Assembly (NCBI GenBank): GCA_964411985.1
Contig: CAYPNF010000070.1
Coordinates: 1-38,260 of the forward strand
Direction of reading: 5' to 3'
Source: CAYPNF01 sp964411985
Lineage (GTDB): Bacteria; Verrucomicrobiota; Verrucomicrobiia; Limisphaerales; J093
Length of the DNA stretch: 38,260 nt
Shown: piece after piece, positions 16,041 to 23,458 of the stretch
How positions within the stretch are numbered: position 1 is the stretch's first letter
Layout of the letters: each line of letters begins with the position of its first letter
The notes under the pieces: generated by a model
What the model was told of the DNA's origin: nothing
What the model saw: only the letters and a program-made list of their open reading frames with translations
Database searches by the model: none
Program-made: the position numbers and the translations under genes

Positions 16041-16063
16041 AAAATACCACAACAGGCTGTGGT
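16041..16063 (-). terminator. Candidate terminator of the integrase gene
   Basis: ACCACA (16046-16051) and TGTGGT (16058-16063) form a 6-bp stem with a 6-base loop, 11 bases past the integrase stop. On the minus strand it is followed by ATTTT (16045-16041). The stem is short and the U tract weak, so support is moderate. Confidence 0.45.
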
Positions 16064-16074
16064 GTCAAACCGCT

Positions 16075-17292
16075 TTATTCAGTTTCACCGCAAGCCATAG
16101 CGCGTACCACCGTCGGGCCAAAGACCACCTTCTTGGCCATGAGACGCCCATGTCCCTCGGCCAAATGCCCGTACACCTTCCCGATCAGCACTCCTCCATC
16201 CACATGGCCCACCCATTTCGCTATTGTCATGAAGTCGATTCCCGCCATGACGCACATTGAGATGAAGTGGTGGCGGCAATCATGGCAGCCGAATGTGGGG
16301 AGCTCAGCATGTTCTCTGATCATTTCAACGCTGGGCCAGAGCGTTTTGGCTGGGATGTCCTTCTCACCGCGCTGAGGGGAGGGGAAGAGCCACTGGCTGT
16401 CCGGTGCCCGTCGCTCCAGCATCGCCTTTAGGTGGAGCTCCAGGTTCGGGTTGAAATCCACATGACGCGGCTTCCCGTTCTTGCTCAGGCCGTCAGATCC
16501 GATGGCCAGTTGCTGGTTTCCCCAATCCACATCAGACCACTTTAGGCGTAAAGTTTCATTCCGCCTTGCCCCGCAGTACTGCATAAGCCTGATGTAATCC
16601 ACCACCTGCCGCGCATTCTTGGTGACGGGAACATTCTCACCCTTGGCGTTCTGCTTTGTGCCGAAAGCCGCCTCACACAGCCTGTCGATATTGTGGGAGG
16701 TGAACAGGTTCCGCTTTACTGTGCTGGTTTTCAGCCATCCGATATCGTTCGCTGGCGACACCGTAAGCTCCCCATCCTGCTTGGCTGATTTAAGGCAATT
16801 GCGAAGGGCAATCAGGTCCACATTCAAAGAGCGATTCATCAAGCCTGCCGCCATGCGCTTGTCCCGCACCGCAACGATATGGCGGGTCCGGATCTTGTCC
16901 ATTCTGAGCCTGCCCATCTCTTCGCACCATACCTTCAGGCATCCTGTTTCCCGCTCCCAAGTGGCCTTGGCCTTGGTGGCCTTGACCCTCTCAAGGTAGA
17001 TCGGAACGTAGTCTGCAAGCTTCTTACTGGCCTTCTGGTGTTCAAGCTGGCCCTTTCTGCGCTTCACCAGCAACTCCTCAAGCTCTGCCCTTGCCTCTGG
17101 AACAGTGACCCCATTCAGGGGAAACCACTCATCCTTTTTGGACCCGTCGGCCTGTTCCATCCACAGGCGGGCATAGAAACGACCGTTGCGCTGGCACAGT
17201 CGCTTAATTCGTTGCTTGCGGGCATCCAGTACTTCGGTGTATCGGTTCTTCCGCGATGAAGATTTGTTCCTTTGCGTTCCATTGGGTTGCAT
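16075..17292 (-). CDS. Tyrosine integrase of the tRNA-Leu element
   Basis: A site-specific tyrosine recombinase, ~405 residues. The N-terminus has an arm-binding-like segment (QRIKRLCQRNGRFYARLWME) and a core-binding domain (VKATKAKATWERE). The catalytic domain shows the Arg in CGARRNETLRLKWSDVDW, HDCRH (H-x-x-R), GHVDGG and the Tyr nucleophile in GKVYGHL. All key residues are present, so it should be active. The frame is open to an ATG at 17343; I prefer the ATG at 17292 because the extra 17 codons lie over the 25-bp repeat that also occurs, non-coding, at the left end. The gene points away from the tRNA, whose 5' end is 80 bases upstream. Confidence 0.93.
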   Translation of the reverse strand: MQPNGTQRNKSSSRKNRYTEVLDARKQRIKRLCQRNGRFYARLWMEQADGSKKDEWFPLNGVTVPEARAELEELLVKRRKGQLEHQKASKKLADYVPIYLERVKATKAKATWERETGCLKVWCEEMGRLRMDKIRTRHIVAVRDKRMAAGLMNRSLNVDLIALRNCLKSAKQDGELTVSPANDIGWLKTSTVKRNLFTSHNIDRLCEAAFGTKQNAKGENVPVTKNARQVVDYIRLMQYCGARRNETLRLKWSDVDWGNQQLAIGSDGLSKNGKPRHVDFNPNLELHLKAMLERRAPDSQWLFPSPQRGEKDIPAKTLWPSVEMIREHAELPTFGCHDCRHHFISMCVMAGIDFMTIAKWVGHVDGGVLIGKVYGHLAEGHGRLMAKKVVFGPTVVRAMACGETE

Positions 17293-17299
17293 ATAGTGG

Positions 17300-17324
17300 A
17301 ACTGTGACAAAAACTGTGACACAG
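17300..17324 (+). repeat. Right 25-bp arm-type repeat
   Basis: Identical copy of 10481-10505 with two direct ACTGTGACA units. It lies 45 bases from the right att core and immediately upstream of the preferred integrase start, so integrase bound here could also regulate its own gene. If the longer integrase start (17343) is used, it would encode VSQFLSQF instead. Confidence 0.7.
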
Positions 17325-17368
17325 GCAAGGGCAAACTCTTCATCTACTCGTAAGTCGTTGGTATTCAA

Positions 17369-17411
17369 GCTTGCCGGTGTGGCGAAATGGCAGACGCACA
17401 GGACTTAAAAT
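17369..17411 (+). repeat. attR: 43-bp direct repeat within intact tRNA-Leu
   Basis: Identical to 10297-10339. It covers two bases before the tRNA and its first 39 nucleotides through the anticodon loop. The element supplied this copy, restoring the complete tRNA gene after insertion. Confidence 0.92.
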
Positions 17412-17460
17412 CCTGGGACCTTCAAAAGTCGTGTCGGTTCGAGTCCGACCACCGGTACCA
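17373..17460 (+). tRNA. tRNA-Leu (UAA)
   Basis: An 88-nucleotide class II tRNA with an encoded CCA end. The acceptor strands are GCCGGTG and CACCGGT (a G-U at the first pair), followed by ACCA. The anticodon stem-loop is CAGGA-CTTAAAA-TCCTG, giving anticodon TAA. The T arm contains GGTTCGAGTCC, and a long variable arm lies between, as expected for Leu. It is the integration target: the 5' half is the element-borne copy and the 3' half is the original chromosomal sequence. Confidence 0.95.
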
Positions 17461-17732
17461 ATAAGGAACTCGTCATCATGTAGTTACACGTTTACAAGCC
17501 GCCTTTGTTGGTGATTTCGGTACTCGGCCACAATCTTCCACTACTCCGCCAGAATTCCTCACTACTCGGTTGAGAGCGTTTATCCTGTTTCAATGACTTT
17601 AGTCGATCTGCTTCTGCACTAGCGTCGCTTGGTTTTGTGACCGTCGCTCAGGTTTGGCCGCAACGAAACGCCAATTCAATCTAACGGCTGCAAAGAGTGC
17701 CTTGCTGGCAATACAGCACGAGATCCATCGTA

Positions 17733-17993
17733 ATGACACTTCACGACCACAGGCTCCATGGGGTTTTGCTCGTGGCCCACGGTTTAACCTGTCCCCAAGC
17801 GGCGCACTTGTTGGGTGATTCAGCACGCACGGTGGTAAACTGGGGCCAACGTTTCGAGGCCCGCGGGTTGGCTGGCTTGTCTGAGGGGGAACGACTGGGA
17901 CGCCCCAGCCGCCTAAGTGAGCGCCAAATGACTCGCGTTGGGTCGACTTTATGGGAGAGCCCCAGTTTCAGCCCGGTGATACGGTTGATCTAG
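17733..17993 (+). pseudogene. IS630-type transposase, N-terminal fragment
   Basis: An 86-codon frame that reads like the first domain of IS630/Tc1-type transposases: LLVAHGLTCPQAAHLLGDSA, RTVVNWGQRFEARGLAGL, then GRPSRLSERQM. This is the winged HTH plus the basic Gly-Arg-Pro linker. The family continues with a DDE catalytic domain of ~200 residues; here similarity fades after about residue 70 and a stop follows, so the catalytic part is absent. No terminal inverted repeats were found. It belongs to the decayed zone next to the tRNA. Confidence 0.7.
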
Positions 17994-18134
17994 TCCGCCT
18001 TTTCAAAACGGCGTCCATTCAAATGGTCCTGCTGGCCGAGCACCTATACACGTTCCGGGAAGTGGTGGATCGGGCTGACCTGCCCTTGGGAGAATCTGCT
18101 TGGCGTGCGCGTACCCCAGGGCTAGCTTCTTGGT

Positions 18135-18362
18135 ATGAATGAGCGCATCGAGATCGATCCGCGCGTGTGTGCTGGCAGGCCTGTGATCAAGGGCACACGC
18201 ATCCCCGTGGAAGTCATCCTCGGCCAGTTGGCCGAGGGGGAGTCCTGGGAGGCCCTGCTCCAAGGCTACCCAGAACTGGTTCGCGCTGATATACAGGCCG
18301 TGCTGCGGTTTGCCGAGCACAGCGTGATTAACTCGGAGATTACGGAATTAGTCCCCGCTTGA
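18135..18362 (+). CDS. DUF433 family antitoxin
   Basis: A 75-residue DUF433 protein (IEIDPRVCAGRPVIKGTRIP, then VEVILGQLAEGESWEAL and ADIQAVLRFAEH), the full family pattern. DUF433 proteins are the likely antitoxins paired with DUF5615 PIN-like proteins. The gene is intact and ends six bases before the DUF5615 gene. If the toxin is inactive, this antitoxin has no local partner left to control. Confidence 0.88.
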   Translation: MNERIEIDPRVCAGRPVIKGTRIPVEVILGQLAEGESWEALLQGYPELVRADIQAVLRFAEHSVINSEITELVPA

Positions 18363-18368
18363 GGCTCC

Positions 18369-18718
18369 ATGCAGCTCTTCCTTGACCAGATGTTTCGTGT
18401 GGAGCTGGGCAAGCAGTTGGGGACACTGGGTTACGATGTGATTCGCGCAAGCGAAGTTGGACTCAGCCGCGCGGATGATGCGGATATCCTGGCTCGAGCC
18501 ATCGCCACCAATCGTCTCCTCGTGACTCTGGATGGGCTTTTGGCGACTGGGCGGTCTTGCCCCTGCGGGCGCATCCAGGAGTTGTCCGTGTGAAAGTTCA
18601 TCCCACCGGCACCGAGAATGTGATAGCGGTGCTAAAGCCTCTTTTTGCTGGCCATGCGCCTGAAAAGTTCCGCGATCACCTGGTGATTGCCTCGCCCAGC
18701 AATGGATTGCAGCCATAG
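18369..18718 (+). pseudogene. DUF5615 PIN-like toxin, frameshifted
   Basis: The 5' part reads MQLFLDQMFRVELGKQLG, then GYDVIRASEVGL, DADILARAIA and RLLVTLDG, a normal DUF5615 (Mut7-C/PIN-like) start with its acidic residues. At about 18534-18536 the frame is lost; shifting by one base restores GCT TTT GGC GAC TGG and continues AFGDWAVLPLRAHPGVVRVK, then HPTGTENVIAVLKPLF to a stop at 18718. Together the two parts give the usual ~115 residues, so a single-base deletion in GGG is the simplest cause. It could also be a sequencing error. The last ~25 bases overlap the opposite-strand nitrilase remnant, so the C-terminus may be altered too. Confidence 0.8.
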
Positions 18719-19256
18719 ACCGGCCAGGCGATCACCTCCGCCCCGCGGTTCGATAACTCGCGGGCAACTTCGGGAAAGAAGCCATCGTAGCAAACCATCA
18801 GGCCGACTCTGCCGAACTTCGTGTCGAACACCGGGTCGTTGTTGCCCGGCGCGATGCCGCCTTCGACTTTACTGAGGGGAAGGCACACCTCGCGATACTT
18901 GCCAATTAGCTGTCCATCAGGATCCAGCAAAACAGTCGCGTTATAGACGAGGTGCTTGTCCCTCTCGAGCATGCTCAGTACGATGTGGAGGCGGTGTTAC
19001 CTGGCCAGCTCCCCGAAGTGGCTTGTGGTTCGTCCAGGAATCGGTTCAGCGATTTTGTGCGGCTCCTGCCTCACACCCAACGGACGGGACGGTTTCCCCG
19101 AGTACGACGAGATCGGCTTTCTGTTGAGCGACCTGGGCGATGAGTGGCGCATACTCTTCGCAGTTGGAACGTGGCGATTTGCCTGTCGGGTTGTAGTGAA
19201 TCGTGGCCAGCCGCACTTTGCGAGTTGGTGGAGGCTCGGTCTTCGCAAATTCAACC
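18676..19256 (-). pseudogene. Carbon-nitrogen hydrolase (nitrilase family), broken
   Basis: Pieces of one nitrilase-superfamily gene lie in successive frames. The N-terminal part contains KVRLATIHYNPTGKSPRSNC and the catalytic Glu in LVVLGETVPS (about 19090-19250). A shifted frame continues GVRQEPHKIAEPIPG and FGELAR. After a gap, LVYNATVLLDPDGQLIGKYR and the catalytic-Cys region VGLMVCYDGFFPEVARE run to VIAWPVYGCNPL near 18705. The expected C-terminal ~70 residues are missing and the DUF5615 tail is joined there. Glu stands where the family's catalytic Lys is expected to follow (GKYREVCLP). It follows the GH105-like gene on the same strand and was probably the operon's last gene. Confidence 0.78.
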
Positions 19257-19257
19257 T

Positions 19258-19301
19258 CACTCCATCGCTTCGACTGAATCAAAGTGCCAGAGAGTCGACA
19301 T
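19258..19301 (-). pseudogene. Short remnant of a GHL6-like gene
   Basis: On the minus strand this reads MSTLWHFDSVEAME and then a stop. The complete glycosidase at 20499-22679 contains VPLWHFEPVEAMEGG, and the DNA at 19261-19292 matches 21007-21038 at 27 of 32 bases. It appears to be a scrap of a second copy stranded between the GH105-like gene and the nitrilase remnant. Confidence 0.45.
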
Positions 19302-19342
19302 CCGGCTTTGAGGTGTCGTCGCGCGGGGTTTGGCGTGTGAAC

Positions 19343-20509
19343 TCATGATGTCAGTTCGTCGGCAACAAGCAGGATAAACCCCGGGATCCATTCCATCTTG
19401 TGCTGATCCATAGACATCACGTGATCCTCCGCCGGCACGGCCCAGCCGGTGTAAGCACGCACGATGTTCCCCTCGACGGTGATGTTGCCTTTCACGAAGC
19501 TCCATGCGCGCGTGATCGCGGTCATGTAACTGGCGCCGAGCCAGCCGCGTCGCACGGCTTCATGCAGTCCCATGGCGCACATGGCTGTCCCGGTGGTTTC
19601 CAGCGGGGTGGTCGGATCGTCCAGCAGGACGTGAAAACCACCGCTGGAGTCCTGAACGCCAGCGATGCCCCTGGCGAGCAACTCCAAGTCCCGCCGAAAT
19701 GCGGCGGCCTGGGGATGGGCTTGTGGCAGCTTTCGCAACATGCTGGTCATCGCCAAGAGCAGCCAGCCGGTCGCGCGCGTCCAATACGTCTTTCCCAGGC
19801 CGTCCTTCTGCAGGATGGTCTTCGCCAAACCAGTGTCCTTCATCAGGAAAACATCCACATAGGAGCGCAATTGATAGACCGCTTGCTCCCAGAACACGGC
19901 GCGCCGCTCCACATCGAGTTCCGCGGCGAGCATCAGGGTCGTGACGGCAAAGTAGCAGGTGTCGGGAATGGAAAAGTCGGCGGCGTCATCGTGGGCGACC
20001 AGCCCAAGGCGATTACGTGCCGCTTTGTGGAGGATGACGTTGGCCACTTCGATGCAGACCCGTCGCGCACGGGCGTCGCCGAATCGAGTGGCCAACTCGT
20101 AGCAAGGCATGGCCAACCCGAAATGCCCGGCATAGGTCGTAATGGCCACGCCACCCGCCAGCACGGGTCGCGAACGTGGTCCAGCATATCGACTTACGTC
20201 CGGTGATTTGAGATGATGCTCCAGCCAAGCCAGGGCGAAGGGGTGGACTTCGGGGAAGCCCCGGTGGGACCAGCGCAACAGACCGTCCACCAGCGTCGTG
20301 CCAAACCAGTCGGTGTTCAGGGATCCGGGCACACGCCTGAGCGTGCTCGCGATGATCGCACCGACGCCGGGCGGCATCTCTCGCTGCATCGAGGATTCGC
20401 CTGACTCCGCCTGAAGCAGGGGACTGCCTTGCAGAAAGGGGAGTGCGGAGCCGGCCGCGGTCTGAGTGAGGAAGCGTCTGCGTGTGATTGGATGTTTGTT
20501 AGCGTTCAA
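19343..20509 (-). CDS. GH105/GH88-like unsaturated glycuronyl hydrolase, Tat signal
   Basis: A 388-residue (alpha/alpha)6-barrel protein resembling YteR-type GH105 enzymes, which remove unsaturated galacturonic acid from rhamnogalacturonan oligosaccharides left by lyases. Landmarks: FSIPDTCYFAVTTLML, GKTYWTRATGWLLLAMTSML (the usual W-x-R-x-x-G-W region), and DSSGGFHVLLDDPTTPLETT followed by GTAMCAMGL. The N-terminus NKHPITRRRFLTQTAAGSAL is a twin-arginine signal, placing it in the periplasm. Its start overlaps the end of the upstream GHL6-like gene by 11 bases, so the two are translationally linked. Family assignment is good; exact substrate is inferred. Confidence 0.88.
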   Translation of the reverse strand: MNANKHPITRRRFLTQTAAGSALPFLQGSPLLQAESGESSMQREMPPGVGAIIASTLRRVPGSLNTDWFGTTLVDGLLRWSHRGFPEVHPFALAWLEHHLKSPDVSRYAGPRSRPVLAGGVAITTYAGHFGLAMPCYELATRFGDARARRVCIEVANVILHKAARNRLGLVAHDDAADFSIPDTCYFAVTTLMLAAELDVERRAVFWEQAVYQLRSYVDVFLMKDTGLAKTILQKDGLGKTYWTRATGWLLLAMTSMLRKLPQAHPQAAAFRRDLELLARGIAGVQDSSGGFHVLLDDPTTPLETTGTAMCAMGLHEAVRRGWLGASYMTAITRAWSFVKGNITVEGNIVRAYTGWAVPAEDHVMSMDQHKMEWIPGFILLVADELTS

Positions 20510-22679
20510 TTGTCTGCCTCCACTCCAGTTCGATGGTAATAGCCTGGTAAGCTTCCACGCGGGAAAAGCGAATTTCCAACTCCCGCCCGTATAGCTTTTG
20601 ACGGTGCGGAGCTTTCAGGAAAGTCGAAACACGGCTTACTTTCATGCCGTCGGGAATTGCCATGCGCACGGTGACGTTCTCGACGGGAGGCAAGTAGTTA
20701 CTCTCGTTTTCTGCGTCCCCCGTCCAGTTCAGCAGATGCAACACGCGGCGGTTACCTTTCTGGGTGAGGTTGGCGATCAGCGAAGGCGGCGCGTCCACGC
20801 GGTAAGGCGGCGGCGTGGCTGCGACTTCTTCAAGCAGCTTGCGTAGCAGGATTCCCAGCGCAGACTGCCTTGTGGAGCCGTAGAGGCTCTCCAGCGAAGA
20901 GGCCAGGTAGATGACGCGCCCCTTGCCGTGTCTCGCGGTGACCACTCCGGGCAGGATGGGCTTGCGGCCATTGCCCGTCACAATGTCCATCTGAACGACG
21001 CCTCCCTCCATCGCCTCGACTGGCTCGAAGTGCCAAAGCGGAACCATCCGGCCTTGAGCCGCTGTCGGGTGGGATGCGGCGCGGGGCAGGAGATAGAGAT
21101 CGTTGGGGCCCCCGCTCATGGAGGAGTAGCTGTTCAGGATCTCGCTCAGTGCCTCTTCAGGATGCGCGGGTCGGACCCGTAGCAAGTCCTGGAGCGCGAA
21201 GCACGCCAGCCGTTCTCCCGACGGCCCGTAAAGCGAGGTCGCATAGCTTGCCAAAAGTCCGCCGCCATTCTCGACGAAGCGCCGGATATTCTCGACACGC
21301 TGGGCAGTAAGGTGCGGAACATCCGCCAAGTAGAGGACTCGATACCGTGCGAGTTTCTCTGGTTGATCCAGAATCAGTTCGGGAATCGAGGATACCTGGA
21401 CGTGCCCGTAGAGACACGCGGCGAAGGCTCCGAGACTGGACGAGCGCACATCGGCATTCCAGAACCAGCCTTTCCGCTCATGGCCAGGCGGGCTGCGGTC
21501 ACCATACACCACGGCGGCGTAAGGAACATTCTCGAATCCCGCGAAATCCTGTTCGTGCTCCTGAAGGACCGAGAAGGGAAAGCTGATCCAGCGGCGGTTC
21601 TCCGAGTCGGTGACGTAGCCGTAGGTCTGCGCCACGATCGGCGCGCCCCCGAAAGCAACGGTGGCAAAGATCTCCTGTTGGTAGTCCAGCCCGTTCGGGA
21701 TGACGCGGGGCCAGTTGTTATAGACGCCCACGTAAGGCCAGACGCCCAGGCCCGCGGCTCGGGCGAGACTGACGCCCTCGGCGCGCTCGAGCAGGGAATG
21801 GCCGCGTTCGTAAAGGAACGCATCCATCGCTTGAAAGATCCGAGGATCCTCCTCCGCCAGCTTCCGTGGATCGTTGATGTTATAGATGAGCGGTATGTCC
21901 TTGTGCGATTTGACGATCCGCCGCACCTCTTTGAGGATGGAAACCAGTTCCTCCTTGTACCACGAATGGTAATCCCCGATGGTTTCACGCTCCAGGGCTG
22001 TGTAATCGGACGGCTTTTCGTGCCAGGGAATTTCCTTGCCCCCGGATGACCGGCGGAAACCATCCCGGCAACCGTCGCAGTAACAGACTTGCATGTCCGG
22101 CCAGAAGTAGAAGGCACGCCAGGTGTCAAAATACAGACCGTCGACATCATAGTCGCGGACCACATGTTCGACCAGGTCGAGGTACGCTTTCCGGTAGGGC
22201 GTGTTCCAGCAGACTGTTCCGTGGTCCTCCCCGACATACATGTGATCCCGGCTTGGTCCGCCGCCAGGGCGGGTGCGCTGCGCGTATTCCGGGTAATCGC
22301 GGGTGACCATGGACCAGGCGAGCTTGTGGCCAGTTGAAATGTAGGGGACCACTCGAATGCCGCGGGGCTTCGAGACGGCGATGGTTTCGGCCAGCAGATC
22401 CCGTTTACCCAAGTCAGGGTGCGTTGAAAACCGCACACCTTGGATCGTCGCGTACTTGCCCATCGTGGCGATGCGCACCGTATTGGCGTGCATCTCGGTC
22501 ATGGTTTGCACCAAGGCGCCAGCGTCGTATTCGAGCTGGGGCGCAAATGGCGGCTGGTAAGCATCCACCAGAAACACCCGTGCTGTCCGGATCCAGGTGA
22601 GATCGGCCGCCTGTGCCACTCCGCACAATGTGGCAAGCAGGCAGGCAATACAGAGATGACGCGAGATTAGTGTTTTCAT
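20499..22679 (-). CDS. GHL6-like glycosidase with beta-galactosidase trimerisation-like domain
   Basis: A 726-residue secreted protein. The start at 22679 gives MKTLISRHLCIACLLATLCG, a clear signal peptide; the frame is open 25 codons further. The N-terminal ~350 residues are a TIM barrel like hypothetical glycosyl hydrolase family GHL6: TEMHANTVRIATMGKYA, VVPYISTGHKL, DYDVDGLYFDTWRAFYFW and a Cys-rich VCYCDGCRDGF. The next ~200 resemble the glutamine-amidotransferase-like domain of GH42 enzymes (YRVLYLADVPHLTAQRVENI, VENGGGLLASYATSLYG, HGKGRVIYLAS). A beta domain ends the protein. True activity is uncharacterised. Operon partner of the GH105-like gene. Confidence 0.82.
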   Translation of the reverse strand: MKTLISRHLCIACLLATLCGVAQAADLTWIRTARVFLVDAYQPPFAPQLEYDAGALVQTMTEMHANTVRIATMGKYATIQGVRFSTHPDLGKRDLLAETIAVSKPRGIRVVPYISTGHKLAWSMVTRDYPEYAQRTRPGGGPSRDHMYVGEDHGTVCWNTPYRKAYLDLVEHVVRDYDVDGLYFDTWRAFYFWPDMQVCYCDGCRDGFRRSSGGKEIPWHEKPSDYTALERETIGDYHSWYKEELVSILKEVRRIVKSHKDIPLIYNINDPRKLAEEDPRIFQAMDAFLYERGHSLLERAEGVSLARAAGLGVWPYVGVYNNWPRVIPNGLDYQQEIFATVAFGGAPIVAQTYGYVTDSENRRWISFPFSVLQEHEQDFAGFENVPYAAVVYGDRSPPGHERKGWFWNADVRSSSLGAFAACLYGHVQVSSIPELILDQPEKLARYRVLYLADVPHLTAQRVENIRRFVENGGGLLASYATSLYGPSGERLACFALQDLLRVRPAHPEEALSEILNSYSSMSGGPNDLYLLPRAASHPTAAQGRMVPLWHFEPVEAMEGGVVQMDIVTGNGRKPILPGVVTARHGKGRVIYLASSLESLYGSTRQSALGILLRKLLEEVAATPPPYRVDAPPSLIANLTQKGNRRVLHLLNWTGDAENESNYLPPVENVTVRMAIPDGMKVSRVSTFLKAPHRQKLYGRELEIRFSRVEAYQAITIELEWRQTIER

Positions 22680-22750
22680 ATAGTCACTTCGTCCGACCTG
22701 CTGGACGGTGTCGGATCCAGGTTTATGGCATTGGATTTCGCGCTTTCTTT

Positions 22751-22893
22751 TCACTTGGGCTGCGGCTCGATGGGTTTTGTATCGGGATAAAATGCCGGAT
22801 CCGGACGGAGCGGGCCCATGGCGAAGAGCACAATGCTCACGGCGATCAGAGGCATGATGCCATACGCGACGAAAGCCGGTCCGTAGCCGTGCG
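22751..22893 (-). pseudogene. MFS transporter, C-terminal scrap
   Basis: In a frame different from the gene upstream, the minus strand reads YGPAFVAYGIMPLIAVSIVL, FAMGPLRPDP and FYPDTKPIEPQPK to a stop at 22751. That is the last transmembrane helix and cytoplasmic tail of a major facilitator transporter; the other eleven helices are missing. It begins around 22885-22900 exactly where the URO-D-like gene loses similarity, showing that a deletion joined the two genes. The transporter presumably imported the oligosaccharide products of this operon. Confidence 0.7.
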
Positions 22894-23454
22894 CCCGAGG
22901 GTATCCAGGATGTCCCGCATCAGCTCCGGCTGATCGTAGTAAGTCAAGCAGGCCATCGCGTCGCCCATCAGTTCACGGGCGATGTCCCAACCGCCGGGAA
23001 TCCGGCCGACAACCAGAGCGCCCTCGCGCTGGCGCTCCAACGCCGCCTCGACCGCCTTCCAATCAACGCGCTCCTCGCTGAACAGAAACAGGGGCTTTAG
23101 CCGCAGCCAGTCGTCCGCGGTTTTCACCGGGAAATCCAGCGGCAACGGGACGGTGGCGGATGACTTGCAGAGCTGGAGAGTGCGACCGAGGTAATCCCGT
23201 TCCAACCGCACTTCGGCATCCTCGTGGATGATCACGGGCGGTCCAGCATGGAGGGCGCCAGTGTTCCCGCCGCACTCGACGAAGGGGACATAGTCCCAAT
23301 CAAAAGCCTGCAGCGTCCGCTCGTCGGATGACGCGCCTTGGGCCATCCATTCCTGGTCCAGGCCGACCAGCAGCCCGAACAATTCCGAGAACATCTGTCG
23401 TTCGCAGGAGCGAAACGTTACCAGATCCAGGAATGTTTCTCGGTGAAATCTCAT
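22846..23454 (-). pseudogene. Uroporphyrinogen decarboxylase-like protein, C-terminus deleted
   Basis: The first ~189 residues look like members of the URO-D/MtaA superfamily that occur in verrucomicrobial sugar loci rather than in haem synthesis: MRFHRETFLDLVTFRSCERQ, DYVPFVECGGNTGAL, PLPLDFPVKTADDWLRLK, GRIPGGWDIARELMGD and LMRDILDTLGR. After that the sequence switches to the MFS scrap in another frame and ends with a meaningless tail (LSSRMASCL). Relatives are ~340-380 residues, so about half is lost. The ATG follows the LacI stop by four bases, showing it was co-transcribed with the regulator. A truncated product may still be made but is unlikely to work. Confidence 0.8.
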
Positions 23455-23458
23455 GGCG

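Larger units (their letters stand above)
10297..17411. mobile_element. Integrative element in tRNA-Leu(UAA), about 7.07 kb
   Basis: The element is bounded by identical 43-bp direct repeats, with one repeat plus the interior measuring 7072 bases. It carries a tyrosine integrase beside the right end, two excisionase-like HTH proteins, a BT4734/VirE_N-type primase-like protein, a GYF_2 plus degenerate-repeat protein, an HTH protein and several small hypotheticals. No phage capsid, terminase, portal or tail gene, relaxase or type IV secretion gene was recognised. It therefore looks like a satellite or minimal mobilisable island rather than a complete prophage or conjugative element. A 25-bp repeat near both ends (10481-10505, 17300-17324) probably forms integrase arm sites. 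The integrase, its repeats and the intact tRNA suggest it may still be mobile. Confidence 0.88.

Noticed and set aside
18528..18545. Programmed frameshift in the DUF5615 toxin
   Set aside because: No classical slippery heptamer or stimulating hairpin is evident; a one-base deletion is simpler.
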